A stretch of DNA of 5,146 bases from T3Sed10-241 sp036751905. GTDB lineage: Bacteria > Bacteroidota > Bacteroidia > Flavobacteriales_D > Cryomorphaceae. The notes below the pieces were generated by a model. That model saw nothing but the letters and a program-made list of their open reading frames with translations. It was not told the origin of the DNA and did no database searches. Within the stretch, counting starts at the first letter, position 1. The number at the start of each line of letters is the position of its first letter. Of this stretch, positions 1 through 5,014 are shown in pieces. The stretch spans positions 1 to 5,146 of the forward strand of contig DAIOTP010000190.1 of the NCBI GenBank assembly GCA_036751905.1, read 5' to 3'. The position numbers were made by a program, and so were the translations under genes.

Positions 1-1086
1 TTTAAGGACGGAAGCAATTGCTCGCTGCTCATCTACAGGCGGCAAAGGGAAATGGAAATCAGCTAAGTCTTTGAAATAAATTCTGACCCGCACACTGCCA
101 TTTCCTGCAATCAACATATAGTTTTCCCACAAGATGCTTTTTCTCAGATTCTCCAAATACTGGGGAAGGAGTTTTGTCTCATCGCATTCAAAAACCACAT
201 AATCACCACTCACCATAATCTCATCGGGAGAGTTCCATAAGGCAATTGAGCCAATATTGATCCGCATTGGGTTGTACGCAAACCAATTCCTGCGAACTAT
301 CTTACAATTGTTAAAGGAGCTNNNNNNNNNNTGTTCTCTCATAGGGACCAAACCCTCTTTTTTGGTTACAGCAAAAAGTTTTTCGGTTCCGTGGGTGCCT
401 TTATTTCTGATATTCACATTTCGAGCGCATTTGTCAATAGAAGTCTGTTTCCATCTGTTTTCAAACCCCCTCAACCGCTTCTTCCCCGTAAGCAATTGCT
501 GGGCAAGCCCTTTGTTGCGGAGTTGGAGCTGGGCGATCAGCTTTTGGGTGGTGGAAATGGCTGTGTCCCAGGTGCTGAGGATTTCGGCGATTTTTTGCTG
601 CTCGGGGAGGGGAGGGAGGGGAATGGGTAGTTGTTCAAGAGCTGCTTTGTTCAACTTATATCTTCCAGCGCCTTGACGAGTAATGTGGCTATAAATGCTT
701 CTCCTGTTGTAAAACCAATAAAACCATTTTATCAAGCATTCATCAGTTCCCTTAAGCACATGAGCGTGATTATTTACATTAAATTTCCCGGAGGCCATTT
801 GTGTCATGGATTGATCTTTGTATTTTAAAAAATGATCACCATCCTCAGCTATCAATGCATAAAGCCCTTTATATTGATAATCATTTATGTAATCTTGAAT
901 TTTGGTCGGTCCATAATAAGGATACTGGCCCTGAATGAATTTTCTCTCTTCTTCATTGATTGGTCTTCTTTTGTTATTCTCAATAATCAATGCATTTCCA
1001 ACAGTATTCACCTCCCAATCCTCAGGAATCACCCCAACCTTGGTTTGCTTATAGCCCTCCGGTATGTCATTCATTTTTTTCATCAT
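1..1086 (-). CDS. hsdS: Type I restriction-modification specificity subunit HsdS (two TRDs; cut by window edge and N run)
   Basis: This is the DNA-recognition subunit of a type I restriction-modification enzyme. It binds the two halves of a bipartite target and holds two HsdM subunits. My reading gives 251 residues from the ATG at 1086, then the N run, then 107 residues from 321 down to the left edge. Residues 11-155 form the first target recognition domain, opening with the usual GYKQTKVGVIPEDWEV. Residues 156-205 are the first conserved region (PLPPLPEQQKIAEIL, then a helical spacer ending in LLTGKKRL). The second TRD starts near 206 and includes WFAYNPMRINIGSIAL after the gap. The second conserved region begins at FPLPPVDEQRAIASVLK, where the window ends. 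The start overlaps the stop of the upstream 37-residue ORF (ATGA). In-frame ATGs at 1083 and 1074 are alternatives. The reading frame is kept if the gap is exactly 10 bases. The C-terminus is missing. Confidence 0.93.
   Translation of the reverse strand, partial: MMKKMNDIPEGYKQTKVGVIPEDWEVNTVGNALIIENNKRRPINEEERKFIQGQYPYYGPTKIQDYINDYQYKGLYALIAEDGDHFLKYKDQSMTQMASGKFNVNNHAHVLKGTDECLIKWFYWFYNRRSIYSHITRQGAGRYKLNKAALEQLPIPLPPLPEQQKIAEILSTWDTAISTTQKLIAQLQLRNKGLAQQLLTGKKRLRGFENRWKQTSIDKCARNVNIRNKGTHGTEKLFAVTKKEGLVPMREXXXXSSFNNCKIVRRNWFAYNPMRINIGSIALWNSPDEIMVSGDYVVFECDETKLLPQYLENLRKSILWENYMLIAGNGSVRVRIYFKDLADFHFPLPPVDEQRAIASVLK
322..331. other. Assembly gap (10 N) inside the second TRD of hsdS
   Basis: Ten undetermined bases interrupt hsdS between GLVPMRE and SSFNNCKIVRRNW. 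The flanking frames match when the gap is taken as 10 bases (four unknown codons, the first partly read as CA). Comparison with remembered HsdS TRDs suggests that only a handful of residues are missing here, but a fixed-length scaffolding placeholder cannot be excluded. Confidence 0.98.
604..627 (+). other. G-quadruplex-forming motif at the TRD1/conserved-region junction of hsdS
   Basis: The plus strand, which is the template strand of hsdS, has five G-runs of three or four separated by single A bases and then AAT. The first four runs satisfy the strict G3+N1 quadruplex pattern. On the coding strand it reads as C-rich codons for PIPLPPLPE, the conserved hinge between TRD1 and the first central conserved region. 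The equivalent hinge of the second repeat (FPLPPVDE, 1-60) uses different codons and lacks the G-runs. The motif is seen directly; folding and function are inference. Confidence 0.6.
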
Positions 1087-1196
1087 GATCTCATGTCTGT
1101 TAAGGCATCCTGCAGGTGTGGCTCTTCGGCTGCGAGGGCCTGATGCACTTGGCTGATGTGGTTTTGGGGAGTGGTGGCGGGCATTGCGTTCTTCAT
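1083..1196 (-). CDS. Small hypothetical ORF (37 aa) coupled between dinD and hsdS
   Basis: The minus strand from the ATG at 1196 encodes 37 residues starting MKNAMPATTPQNHISQVHQ and ending LQDALTDMRS before a TGA at 1085-1083. I do not recognise it. Its middle (about residues 13-35) is rich in A, L, E, Q and H and could form one amphipathic helix. No membrane segment or signal peptide is visible. Its start overlaps the dinD stop by ATGA, and its stop overlaps the hsdS start by ATGA, so ribosomes could pass through all three. That arrangement is the main support for translation. It may act only as a coupling leader for hsdS, be a real small protein, or be the eroded end of an older gene. Confidence 0.4.
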   Translation of the reverse strand: MKNAMPATTPQNHISQVHQALAAEEPHLQDALTDMRS

Positions 1197-2047
1197 GACT
1201 GTTTCTTTTTAGGAGGGTCGAGTTTCTTCTGCTCGGCTTGTTCTATTTTCTTGATGCTGCCTTCGGTGGGCAGGTTTTCGGGTAGCGTGCCTCCCAGTTC
1301 CTGAATGGTTTTGCGCACCTTTTTACCTACCTCGTAGTGGGTTTTATTGGCTTTGGCTTTTCCTTGCACGTTTTCCCTTTTGAGTTTGTCTTCGGTTTGG
1401 GTGGCTCGGAAGAGGTTGGCGGCCAGTTCGGTGCTGCCCATGTGGTCGAGAATCTGTTGGCTCTTTTTCAAGCCTTTTTTGGCATGGATTTCTTTGGCGC
1501 CCAAGCCTCCATACAATCCCATGTACCCATGATTTTGGAAAATGGCATAGTCCATCGGCTCAATCACCCCAGCCCCTTTAGCGGCATCGGCTAGCTGGAG
1601 GTTGTGTCTTTTGAGTTCACTGCGCAGAAACAGGCGTTTTTCGTCCTCCGTACTCAGGCGGTTGTACGCCTCCATTTGGCTGATTTCCTGTATGCGGGTC
1701 TGTACCGCAAAATAGGTTTGGCCCAAGGCTACGACTTCTTTGGTGGGGTCTGCATTTTGCACGATCAGGTAACAGGCATAGCGAGAGAGTTTTACGCTCG
1801 GGTGAGATTGCTCGGCTCCTTTTCCATGGCTTATCACCTCGTGGAACTCCACGAAGTGATTATCTACAAGCTGCCCACTGTTTTGGCAGGCCTCTTTGGC
1901 TTTCTCGATGACTGGCAGGAAGTTTCGGTATTCCCGGTATTCCAGAATCTTGGCCAGCTTTCTGGCGCCCCAAAATTCGTGGCTTTGCCCATCCAGTTCT
2001 TTGATTTGCTCAAAAAGCGATTGGTTTTGGTGTAATGATTTGCTCAT
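1193..2047 (-). CDS. dinD: DinD family protein (DNA damage-inducible protein D-like)
   Basis: This 284-residue protein matches the DinD family, close to the usual length of about 275-290. In the N-terminal domain, FWGARKLAKILEYREYRNF (residues 25-43) and the block RYACYLIVQNADPTKEVVAL with GQTYFAVQTR (89-118) are the characteristic stretches and resemble BRO-N-type domains. A middle segment (about 131-190) has RSELKRHNLQLADAAKGAGV and the Gly/Tyr-rich NHGYMGLYGGLGAKEIHAKKG. The C-terminus (199-284) is basic and charged. E. coli DinD is LexA-controlled and reported to act on RecA filaments; relatives in type I loci have no settled role. The start at 2047 lies 10 bases after the hsdM stop. An ATG at 2058 is out of frame and closes quickly. 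The stop overlaps the next ORF by ATGA. No SOS box can be tied to it, so operon expression is inferred. Confidence 0.92.
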   Translation of the reverse strand: MSKSLHQNQSLFEQIKELDGQSHEFWGARKLAKILEYREYRNFLPVIEKAKEACQNSGQLVDNHFVEFHEVISHGKGAEQSHPSVKLSRYACYLIVQNADPTKEVVALGQTYFAVQTRIQEISQMEAYNRLSTEDEKRLFLRSELKRHNLQLADAAKGAGVIEPMDYAIFQNHGYMGLYGGLGAKEIHAKKGLKKSQQILDHMGSTELAANLFRATQTEDKLKRENVQGKAKANKTHYEVGKKVRKTIQELGGTLPENLPTEGSIKKIEQAEQKKLDPPKKKQS

Positions 2048-2057
2048 GATTCGTTCA

Positions 2058-3680
2058 TTAAAAGCCCAATTCTGCTAAGTAATCCGCCATTTGCTCCTCC
2101 ACGGCCAGCAGTTCCTGCTTCAGATCCTTGATGTTTTTTTGCGTAGCAGCGATGTCCACCTCCTCTTCCTCCTCAAAGGTGTCCACATAGCGGGGGATAT
2201 TGAGGTTGAATTCGTTTTCTTCCACTTCCTGAATCGTGGCACGGTAGGCGTATTTTGTAATTATGAGTGATGAAGGATGAATGTTGAATTCCTTGACTTT
2301 GGCCTCCAACTCAGCTTTTGAAATGTTGTGTTTGGCCAATAACACTTCATTCATACCTAATACTTCATCATTCATGACAGTACATTGGAAGTACTTATAA
2401 GTCCATACGATCTTATCAATGTCCTGATCCCGCAAGCGGTTTTGGTTGGTACCGGATTCGTAGCCCTGGCTGGCATCAATAAATAATACATCCGTATTTT
2501 CTCCCTTGGCCCGGTTGAAGATCAAGATGGTAGCGGGAATACCCGTACCAAAAAAGAGATTGGCTGGCAGACCAATGACGGCTTCCAGCAGGTTTTCTTC
2601 GATCAGTTGTTGTCTGATCTTGCCTTCGCTGCTTCCCCTGAACAGCACGCCGTGAGGCAGGATGACCCCCACCCGACCCGTGTCGTGGTAGGTGGACTCG
2701 ATCATGTGCGAGATGAAGGCATAGTCGCCCTTGCTTTTGGGGGGTACACCTCTGTGGAATCTGGCAAACTGGTCAGCTATGGCATTGTCCGCTCCCCATT
2801 TATCGAGCGAAAACGGAGGATTAGCTACCACTACATTTCCTTTCAATAAACTATCTTCTTCGAGTAATTTGGGGTTGTTGAGCGTATCTCCCCATTCAAT
2901 TTGTGCATTGTCCACTTCATGCAGAAACATGTTCATGCGAGCCAATGCCCAGGTACTGCCGTTGATTTCCTGCCCATAGAGGGAAAAGTTTTTGCTGCCT
3001 ACTTCCTTTGCTGTCTTAATGAGAAGCGAGCCTGAGCCACAAGTAGGATCTATGATTCGGTCACCGGGCTGTGGGCTGACCAGCCTTGCTAACAATTTTG
3101 ATACCTGAGACGGGGTATAAAATTCACCCGCTTTCTTGCCGGCATCACTGGCAAATTTTTCAATCAGGTACTCATACGCATCCCCGATCACGTCATTGTC
3201 CTCCAGGTGGGAGGGCTGCAAGTCCAGCGCAGAGAAATCCACGAGAAGGTTTTTGAGCCTTCGGTTTCGGTCTTTGGTTTGTCCGAGGTTGGCTTCTGAG
3301 TTGAAATCGATGTTTCGGAATACGCGCTCCAGCTTGCTTCGATTGGCATCTTCCATGCTTTCCAGCGCGGTGTTGATCAATTCCCCCACATTGGCGGCAT
3401 TGCGGTTTTCAAAGAGGTAGTCAAAGGTGCAGGCTTCAGGCACCTGGAACCGTTCGTTTCTCAATGCACGCTGTAACCGTATGTCATCCCCGTCATATTT
3501 TTTAGCATAGAAGTCCTGCTTGTCTTTCCACACGTCCGATACATACTTCACAAACAGCATGGTGAGGATGTAGTCCTTGTATTGGGAAGGATCAATCACC
3601 CCCCTGAAGGTGTCGCAGGCTTTCCAGACAATGTTGTTGATCTCGCTTTGGGTAATCGGTTTGCTTGAATGATGAGTCAT
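2058..3680 (-). CDS. hsdM: Type I restriction-modification DNA methyltransferase HsdM
   Basis: This 540-residue N6-adenine methyltransferase transfers methyl groups from S-adenosylmethionine to adenine in the site chosen by HsdS. Residues 14-150 are the HsdM N-terminal helical domain (NNIVWKACDTFRGVIDPSQYKDYIL). The catalytic domain follows, with GEFYTPSQVSKLLARL at 185-200, AdoMet motif I DPTCGSGSLL at 211-220 and catalytic motif IV NPPF at 287-290. The tail has NLNIPRYVDTFEEEEE (492-507) and a final coiled coil. Family members usually start just before the TQSEINNIVW-like stretch. Here the only nearby Met gives MTHHSSKPI, and these codons lie in a short repeat. Residues about 435-474 are an insertion relative to the usual short linker and are bounded by inverted repeats. 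No core motif is lost, so the enzyme may be active. Confidence 0.97.
   Translation of the reverse strand: MTHHSSKPITQSEINNIVWKACDTFRGVIDPSQYKDYILTMLFVKYVSDVWKDKQDFYAKKYDGDDIRLQRALRNERFQVPEACTFDYLFENRNAANVGELINTALESMEDANRSKLERVFRNIDFNSEANLGQTKDRNRRLKNLLVDFSALDLQPSHLEDNDVIGDAYEYLIEKFASDAGKKAGEFYTPSQVSKLLARLVSPQPGDRIIDPTCGSGSLLIKTAKEVGSKNFSLYGQEINGSTWALARMNMFLHEVDNAQIEWGDTLNNPKLLEEDSLLKGNVVVANPPFSLDKWGADNAIADQFARFHRGVPPKSKGDYAFISHMIESTYHDTGRVGVILPHGVLFRGSSEGKIRQQLIEENLLEAVIGLPANLFFGTGIPATILIFNRAKGENTDVLFIDASQGYESGTNQNRLRDQDIDKIVWTYKYFQCTVMNDEVLGMNEVLLAKHNISKAELEAKVKEFNIHPSSLIITKYAYRATIQEVEENEFNLNIPRYVDTFEEEEEVDIAATQKNIKDLKQELLAVEEQMADYLAELGF
2259..2282 (+). repeat. Inverted repeat, left end of hsdM insertion
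   Basis: The plus strand begins AATTATGAGTGATGAAGG here. ATGAGTGATGAA at 2263-2274 is identical to 3679-3690 at the hsdM start and pairs as an imperfect inverted repeat with 2364-2375. In the protein it encodes the end of the extra HsdM segment (IHPSSLII). Confidence 0.55.
2346..2376 (-). repeat. Inverted repeat, right end of hsdM insertion
   Basis: Read on the minus strand this contains ATGAATGATGAAG, differing by one base from ATGAGTGATGAAG at 2263-2275 on the other strand, followed a few bases on by a second ATGAATG as in the partner (where it is 2279-2285). It encodes the start of the extra HsdM segment (VMNDEVLGMNE). Confidence 0.5.
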
Positions 3681-3697
3681 GAGTGATGAATTATGAG
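3671..3697 (+). repeat. Inverted repeat at the four-helix gene / hsdM junction
   Basis: The plus strand reads GATGAGTCATGAGTGATGAA followed by TTATGAG. TGAATTATGAG at 3687-3697 is an exact inverted copy of 4043-4053. ATGAGTGATGAA at 3679-3690 is an exact direct copy of 2263-2274. On the coding strand the repeat contains the TAA stop of the four-helix gene (3693-3691) and the ATG start of hsdM (3680-3678), with the codons for MTHH. Confidence 0.7.
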
Positions 3698-4047
3698 TTT
3701 TTTTGCTTGGCGTTGAGAATGATGGTTCTGAGGATTTTTAGCAATTCAATTCCGTCATGGTGCAAGGATTCAAACTCGTGATGTTGTAAATATTTCGTTT
3801 CCGCTAATAGCTCTAGCCAATAAAGTGTTTCGTCAGCTTCCTTTTGTGCTATTCCTAATTTGTGAATGAAATCGGCCTTACTTTCTCCGTTTTGCGCCTC
3901 ACGAATGTTTGCGCCAATAGAAGTACCACTTCTCATCAATTGCTTGCTCATGATAAATTCCTTTCTTTCAGTAGTAAGCAATTTGTAAAGGTTTACAATC
4001 CGAACCGCAAACTTGAAAGACTTCTCTTTAATGATGTTCTCCCTCAT
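3691..4047 (-). CDS. Four-helix-bundle protein (23S rRNA intervening-sequence protein family)
   Basis: This 118-residue protein belongs to the four-helix-bundle/S23 (23S rRNA IVP) family, usually about 115-125 residues. Its four helices can be placed at about residues 6-25 (SFKFAVRIVNLYKLL), 27-50 (after TTERKEF, with the family signature LMRSGTSIGANIREA at 37-51), 56-86 (DFIHKLGIAQKEADETLYWLELL) and 91-114. It is soluble, with no membrane segment. The family is small and basic; in intervening sequences its function is unsettled, and the related Avd protein binds RNA and reverse transcriptase in diversity-generating retroelements. Its ATG overlaps the half-hsdS stop as ATGA, and its TAA is 10 bases before hsdM. 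Both gene ends lie inside inverted repeats. An internal Met at residue 33 is a less likely start because helix 1 would be lost. Confidence 0.93.
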   Translation of the reverse strand: MRENIIKEKSFKFAVRIVNLYKLLTTERKEFIMSKQLMRSGTSIGANIREAQNGESKADFIHKLGIAQKEADETLYWLELLAETKYLQHHEFESLHHDGIELLKILRTIILNAKQKNS

Positions 4048-4067
4048 AATTCATAATTCATAATTTT
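4043..4067 (-). repeat. Inverted repeat with tandem AATTATG units at the half-hsdS / four-helix junction
   Basis: On the minus strand this is AAAATTATG, then AATTATG twice, then AG: three 7-base units in tandem. TGAATTATGAG (4053-4043 on the minus strand) is identical to 3687-3697 on the plus strand. The unit array encodes the last residues of half-HsdS (IMNYEL), its TGA stop and the ATG of the four-helix gene. Confidence 0.7.
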
Positions 4068-4610
4068 CTTAATCGCTTCCTGATAGCGTTTCTGCTTTTC
4101 TTGCAGGATTTTTTGCGATAGCTCCATGTCCTTATAATGAAGTTGCTTCATGGCAATCACTTTTTCTTGTGATTGCAATGAAGGGAGTTTTATGGCAAAT
4201 GCTTCCAACTCAGATTTGCGAATAGAAGGAATAGAGCTTCCAGCTCCCAGGATTTGAAAATAGGCCTGCGTTGGGGGCATGTTGAACAAGGTGGTCAAGA
4301 AGTCGGGAATGACCTTCGATCTGTCCACCTTGATGACAAAAAAAATAGAAGAAGCTATTGCCGCACCATACTCTTTTTGATAAGTCCAGGCAAAGTTCCT
4401 CGTCCCTTTTCCCACCAAAAGAATGTCGCCATCTTCTAGCAGGTGAGTTTCGTTCTTTTGGTCAATTTGAATGAATGCATCTACCTGATGGGTTTGATTG
4501 CCCCAATCGTCAAAATGCTTTGCCAGCAAATATGCAGCATCCCCACCATCCGTGGGCTTGCTGTAATAGCCAAACTGAAGTTGTGCAATATCACTGAGCT
4601 TTGCGGTCAT
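4044..4610 (-). CDS. hsdS: Half-length type I specificity protein (one TRD plus one conserved region)
   Basis: This 188-residue protein is an S-subunit homologue of about half the usual 400 or more residues. Residues 1-125 make a single target recognition domain, with LEDGDILLVGKGTRNFAWTY (58-77) as its clearest block. SSIPSIRKSELEAFAIKLPSL (125-145) and SQEKVIAM (147-154) are the conserved hinge, and residues 155-184 form a charged coiled-coil helix. Half-S proteins of this build can pair to read a symmetrical target, as shown for truncated EcoDXXI-type subunits. The ATG at 4610 follows an AT-rich leader with no strong ribosome binding site and is the first gene after the candidate promoter. 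The last residues (IMNYEL) are encoded by the tandem repeat, so the original C-terminus may have been replaced. It may serve HsdM as an alternative specificity subunit. Confidence 0.87.
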   Translation of the reverse strand: MTAKLSDIAQLQFGYYSKPTDGGDAAYLLAKHFDDWGNQTHQVDAFIQIDQKNETHLLEDGDILLVGKGTRNFAWTYQKEYGAAIASSIFFVIKVDRSKVIPDFLTTLFNMPPTQAYFQILGAGSSIPSIRKSELEAFAIKLPSLQSQEKVIAMKQLHYKDMELSQKILQEKQKRYQEAIKKIMNYEL

Positions 4611-4638
4611 TTCTTTGTAGATACTTTCAATTCGAAAT

Positions 4639-4670
4639 CAAAGATACGAAATGCCCCCATATAGTAAAAA
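4639..4670 (-). promoter_or_regulatory. Candidate Bacteroidota-type promoter for the operon
   Basis: The minus strand has TATCTTTG at 4646-4639, an exact fit to the TAnnTTTG -7 element of Bacteroidota. It is preceded, 19 bases upstream, by TTTTT (4670-4666), a weak fit to the -33 TTTG. Transcription would begin roughly 20 bases before the half-hsdS ATG. An alternative pair further up (a TTTG near 4690 and TATTTTTA near 4670) has one mismatch. The spacer has five consecutive Gs. Assigned from motif and position only. Confidence 0.5.
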
Positions 4671-4720
4671 TATTTTGTTGTAGATTTTTTCAAATTTTTT
4701 TTACGGGAATCAATCACATA

Positions 4721-5014
4721 TCAACCACCGCAATGAACGCAGGAGCACCCATACCACGCCAAACAGAATTCTATCCTGAGCGCACTAAAACCAACCAGGG
4801 AATGGCTTGGGCAAAGGACGGAGCCGACTTGCTCCGCCAAGTTAATGCAGACAAACAGTCCGAAGATCAACGGATTCCGGCTATGGCTTTTGCTGCTAAA
4901 TTCGGCCAATGAGATCGCACTGGTCAAGCCTCCCGGATTGCTCACTTCCACACGGTCTTTGAAGAGTTCAATCGCAGAAAGGAGAAAGACCCATAAAGAA
5001 ATCTCACGCGACAA
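4721..5014 (-). pseudogene. Remnant of a RecG-like / AlbA_2-type ATP-binding protein
   Basis: The minus strand between about 4990 and 4820 encodes AIELFKDRVEVSNPGGL, then SRNPLIFGLF and LAEQVGS. These are the hallmark blocks of the C-terminal ATPase-like domain (HATPase_c_4) of proteins annotated as RecG-like or 'putative DNA-binding domain-containing', usually 400-550 residues. The rest is missing. The frame is blocked upstream by TAG at 5020-5018 and TGA at 5062-5060, and its only local start would be TTG. Past EQVGS the expected GxGIxRI continuation is replaced by unrelated residues to a TGA at 4723-4721. Full-length relatives often sit beside type I restriction-modification genes and may regulate them, so this is probably a decayed former neighbour on the same strand. 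The bases from 5015 to 5146 hold no ORF I can support, though eroded parts of the same gene are possible. Confidence 0.75.

Larger units (their letters stand above)
2259..2376. mobile_element. Candidate palindromic repeat element inserted in frame within hsdM
   Basis: A segment of about 118 bases encodes HsdM residues about 435-474. Its left end on the plus strand contains ATGAGTGATGAA (2263-2274). Its right end contains TTCATCATTCAT (2364-2375), whose reverse complement ATGAATGATGAA matches at 11 of 12 positions. Most HsdM proteins I know have only a few residues between the DIDKIVxTY block and the KYxYxAT block, against 46 here, so this is extra sequence of the right size. It is open in the HsdM frame. 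No clear target-site duplication is visible and the exact ends are uncertain. It resembles in-frame palindromic elements known in Rickettsia, but that comparison is by analogy only. Confidence 0.45.
3671..4067. mobile_element. Candidate cassette: four-helix-bundle gene between inverted repeats
   Basis: The whole four-helix-bundle gene is bracketed by inverted short repeats (3671-3697 and 4043-4067, with 11 bases identical). It separates two genes, half-hsdS and hsdM, that would otherwise be adjacent in a restriction-modification operon. No transposase is present and no target duplication is obvious. Relatives of this protein are known as the coded product of intervening sequences in 23S rRNA, which also behave as scattered insertions with base-paired ends. 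Treating this as a mobile unit is inference from layout. Confidence 0.45.

Noticed and set aside
257..828. Plus-strand open frames across 257-828
   Set aside because: They are antisense to hsdS, whose minus-strand reading shows clear conserved blocks throughout; one also runs through the N run.
1072..1086. A7 tract at the hsdS start as a phase-variation switch
   Set aside because: The tract is short, and an in-frame ATG directly at its end (1074) would restore translation after slippage, so it would not switch the gene off.
1067..1095. CATTCATTTTTTTCATCATG at the hsdS start as a further copy of the repeat family
   Set aside because: Only short TTCAT/ATCATG words are shared and no inverted partner is visible nearby; explained as well by AT-rich start-region sequence.
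1604..2035. Plus-strand open frame of 143 residues opposite dinD
   Set aside because: Shadow of dinD. It has no recognisable motif, and the minus-strand product matches a known family over its full length.
3698..3704. A7 tract (coding strand) near the end of the four-helix gene as a slippage site
   Set aside because: Slippage would change only the last two or three residues; no regulatory effect is apparent.
1..4610. Invertible specificity locus (shufflon-like switching between the two S genes)
   Set aside because: Both S genes point the same way, share no long repeat that I can see, and no recombinase gene is present in the window.
4681..4710. T/A-rich tracts upstream of half-hsdS as a rho-independent terminator
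   Set aside because: I could not find a convincing GC-rich stem next to the T-run in either direction.
4733..4912. Plus-strand frame containing ERTKTNQGMAWAKDG as a possible gene
   Set aside because: The minus strand in the same place carries family-specific blocks (DRVEVSNPGGL, SRNPLIFGLF); the plus reading has no recognisable feature.
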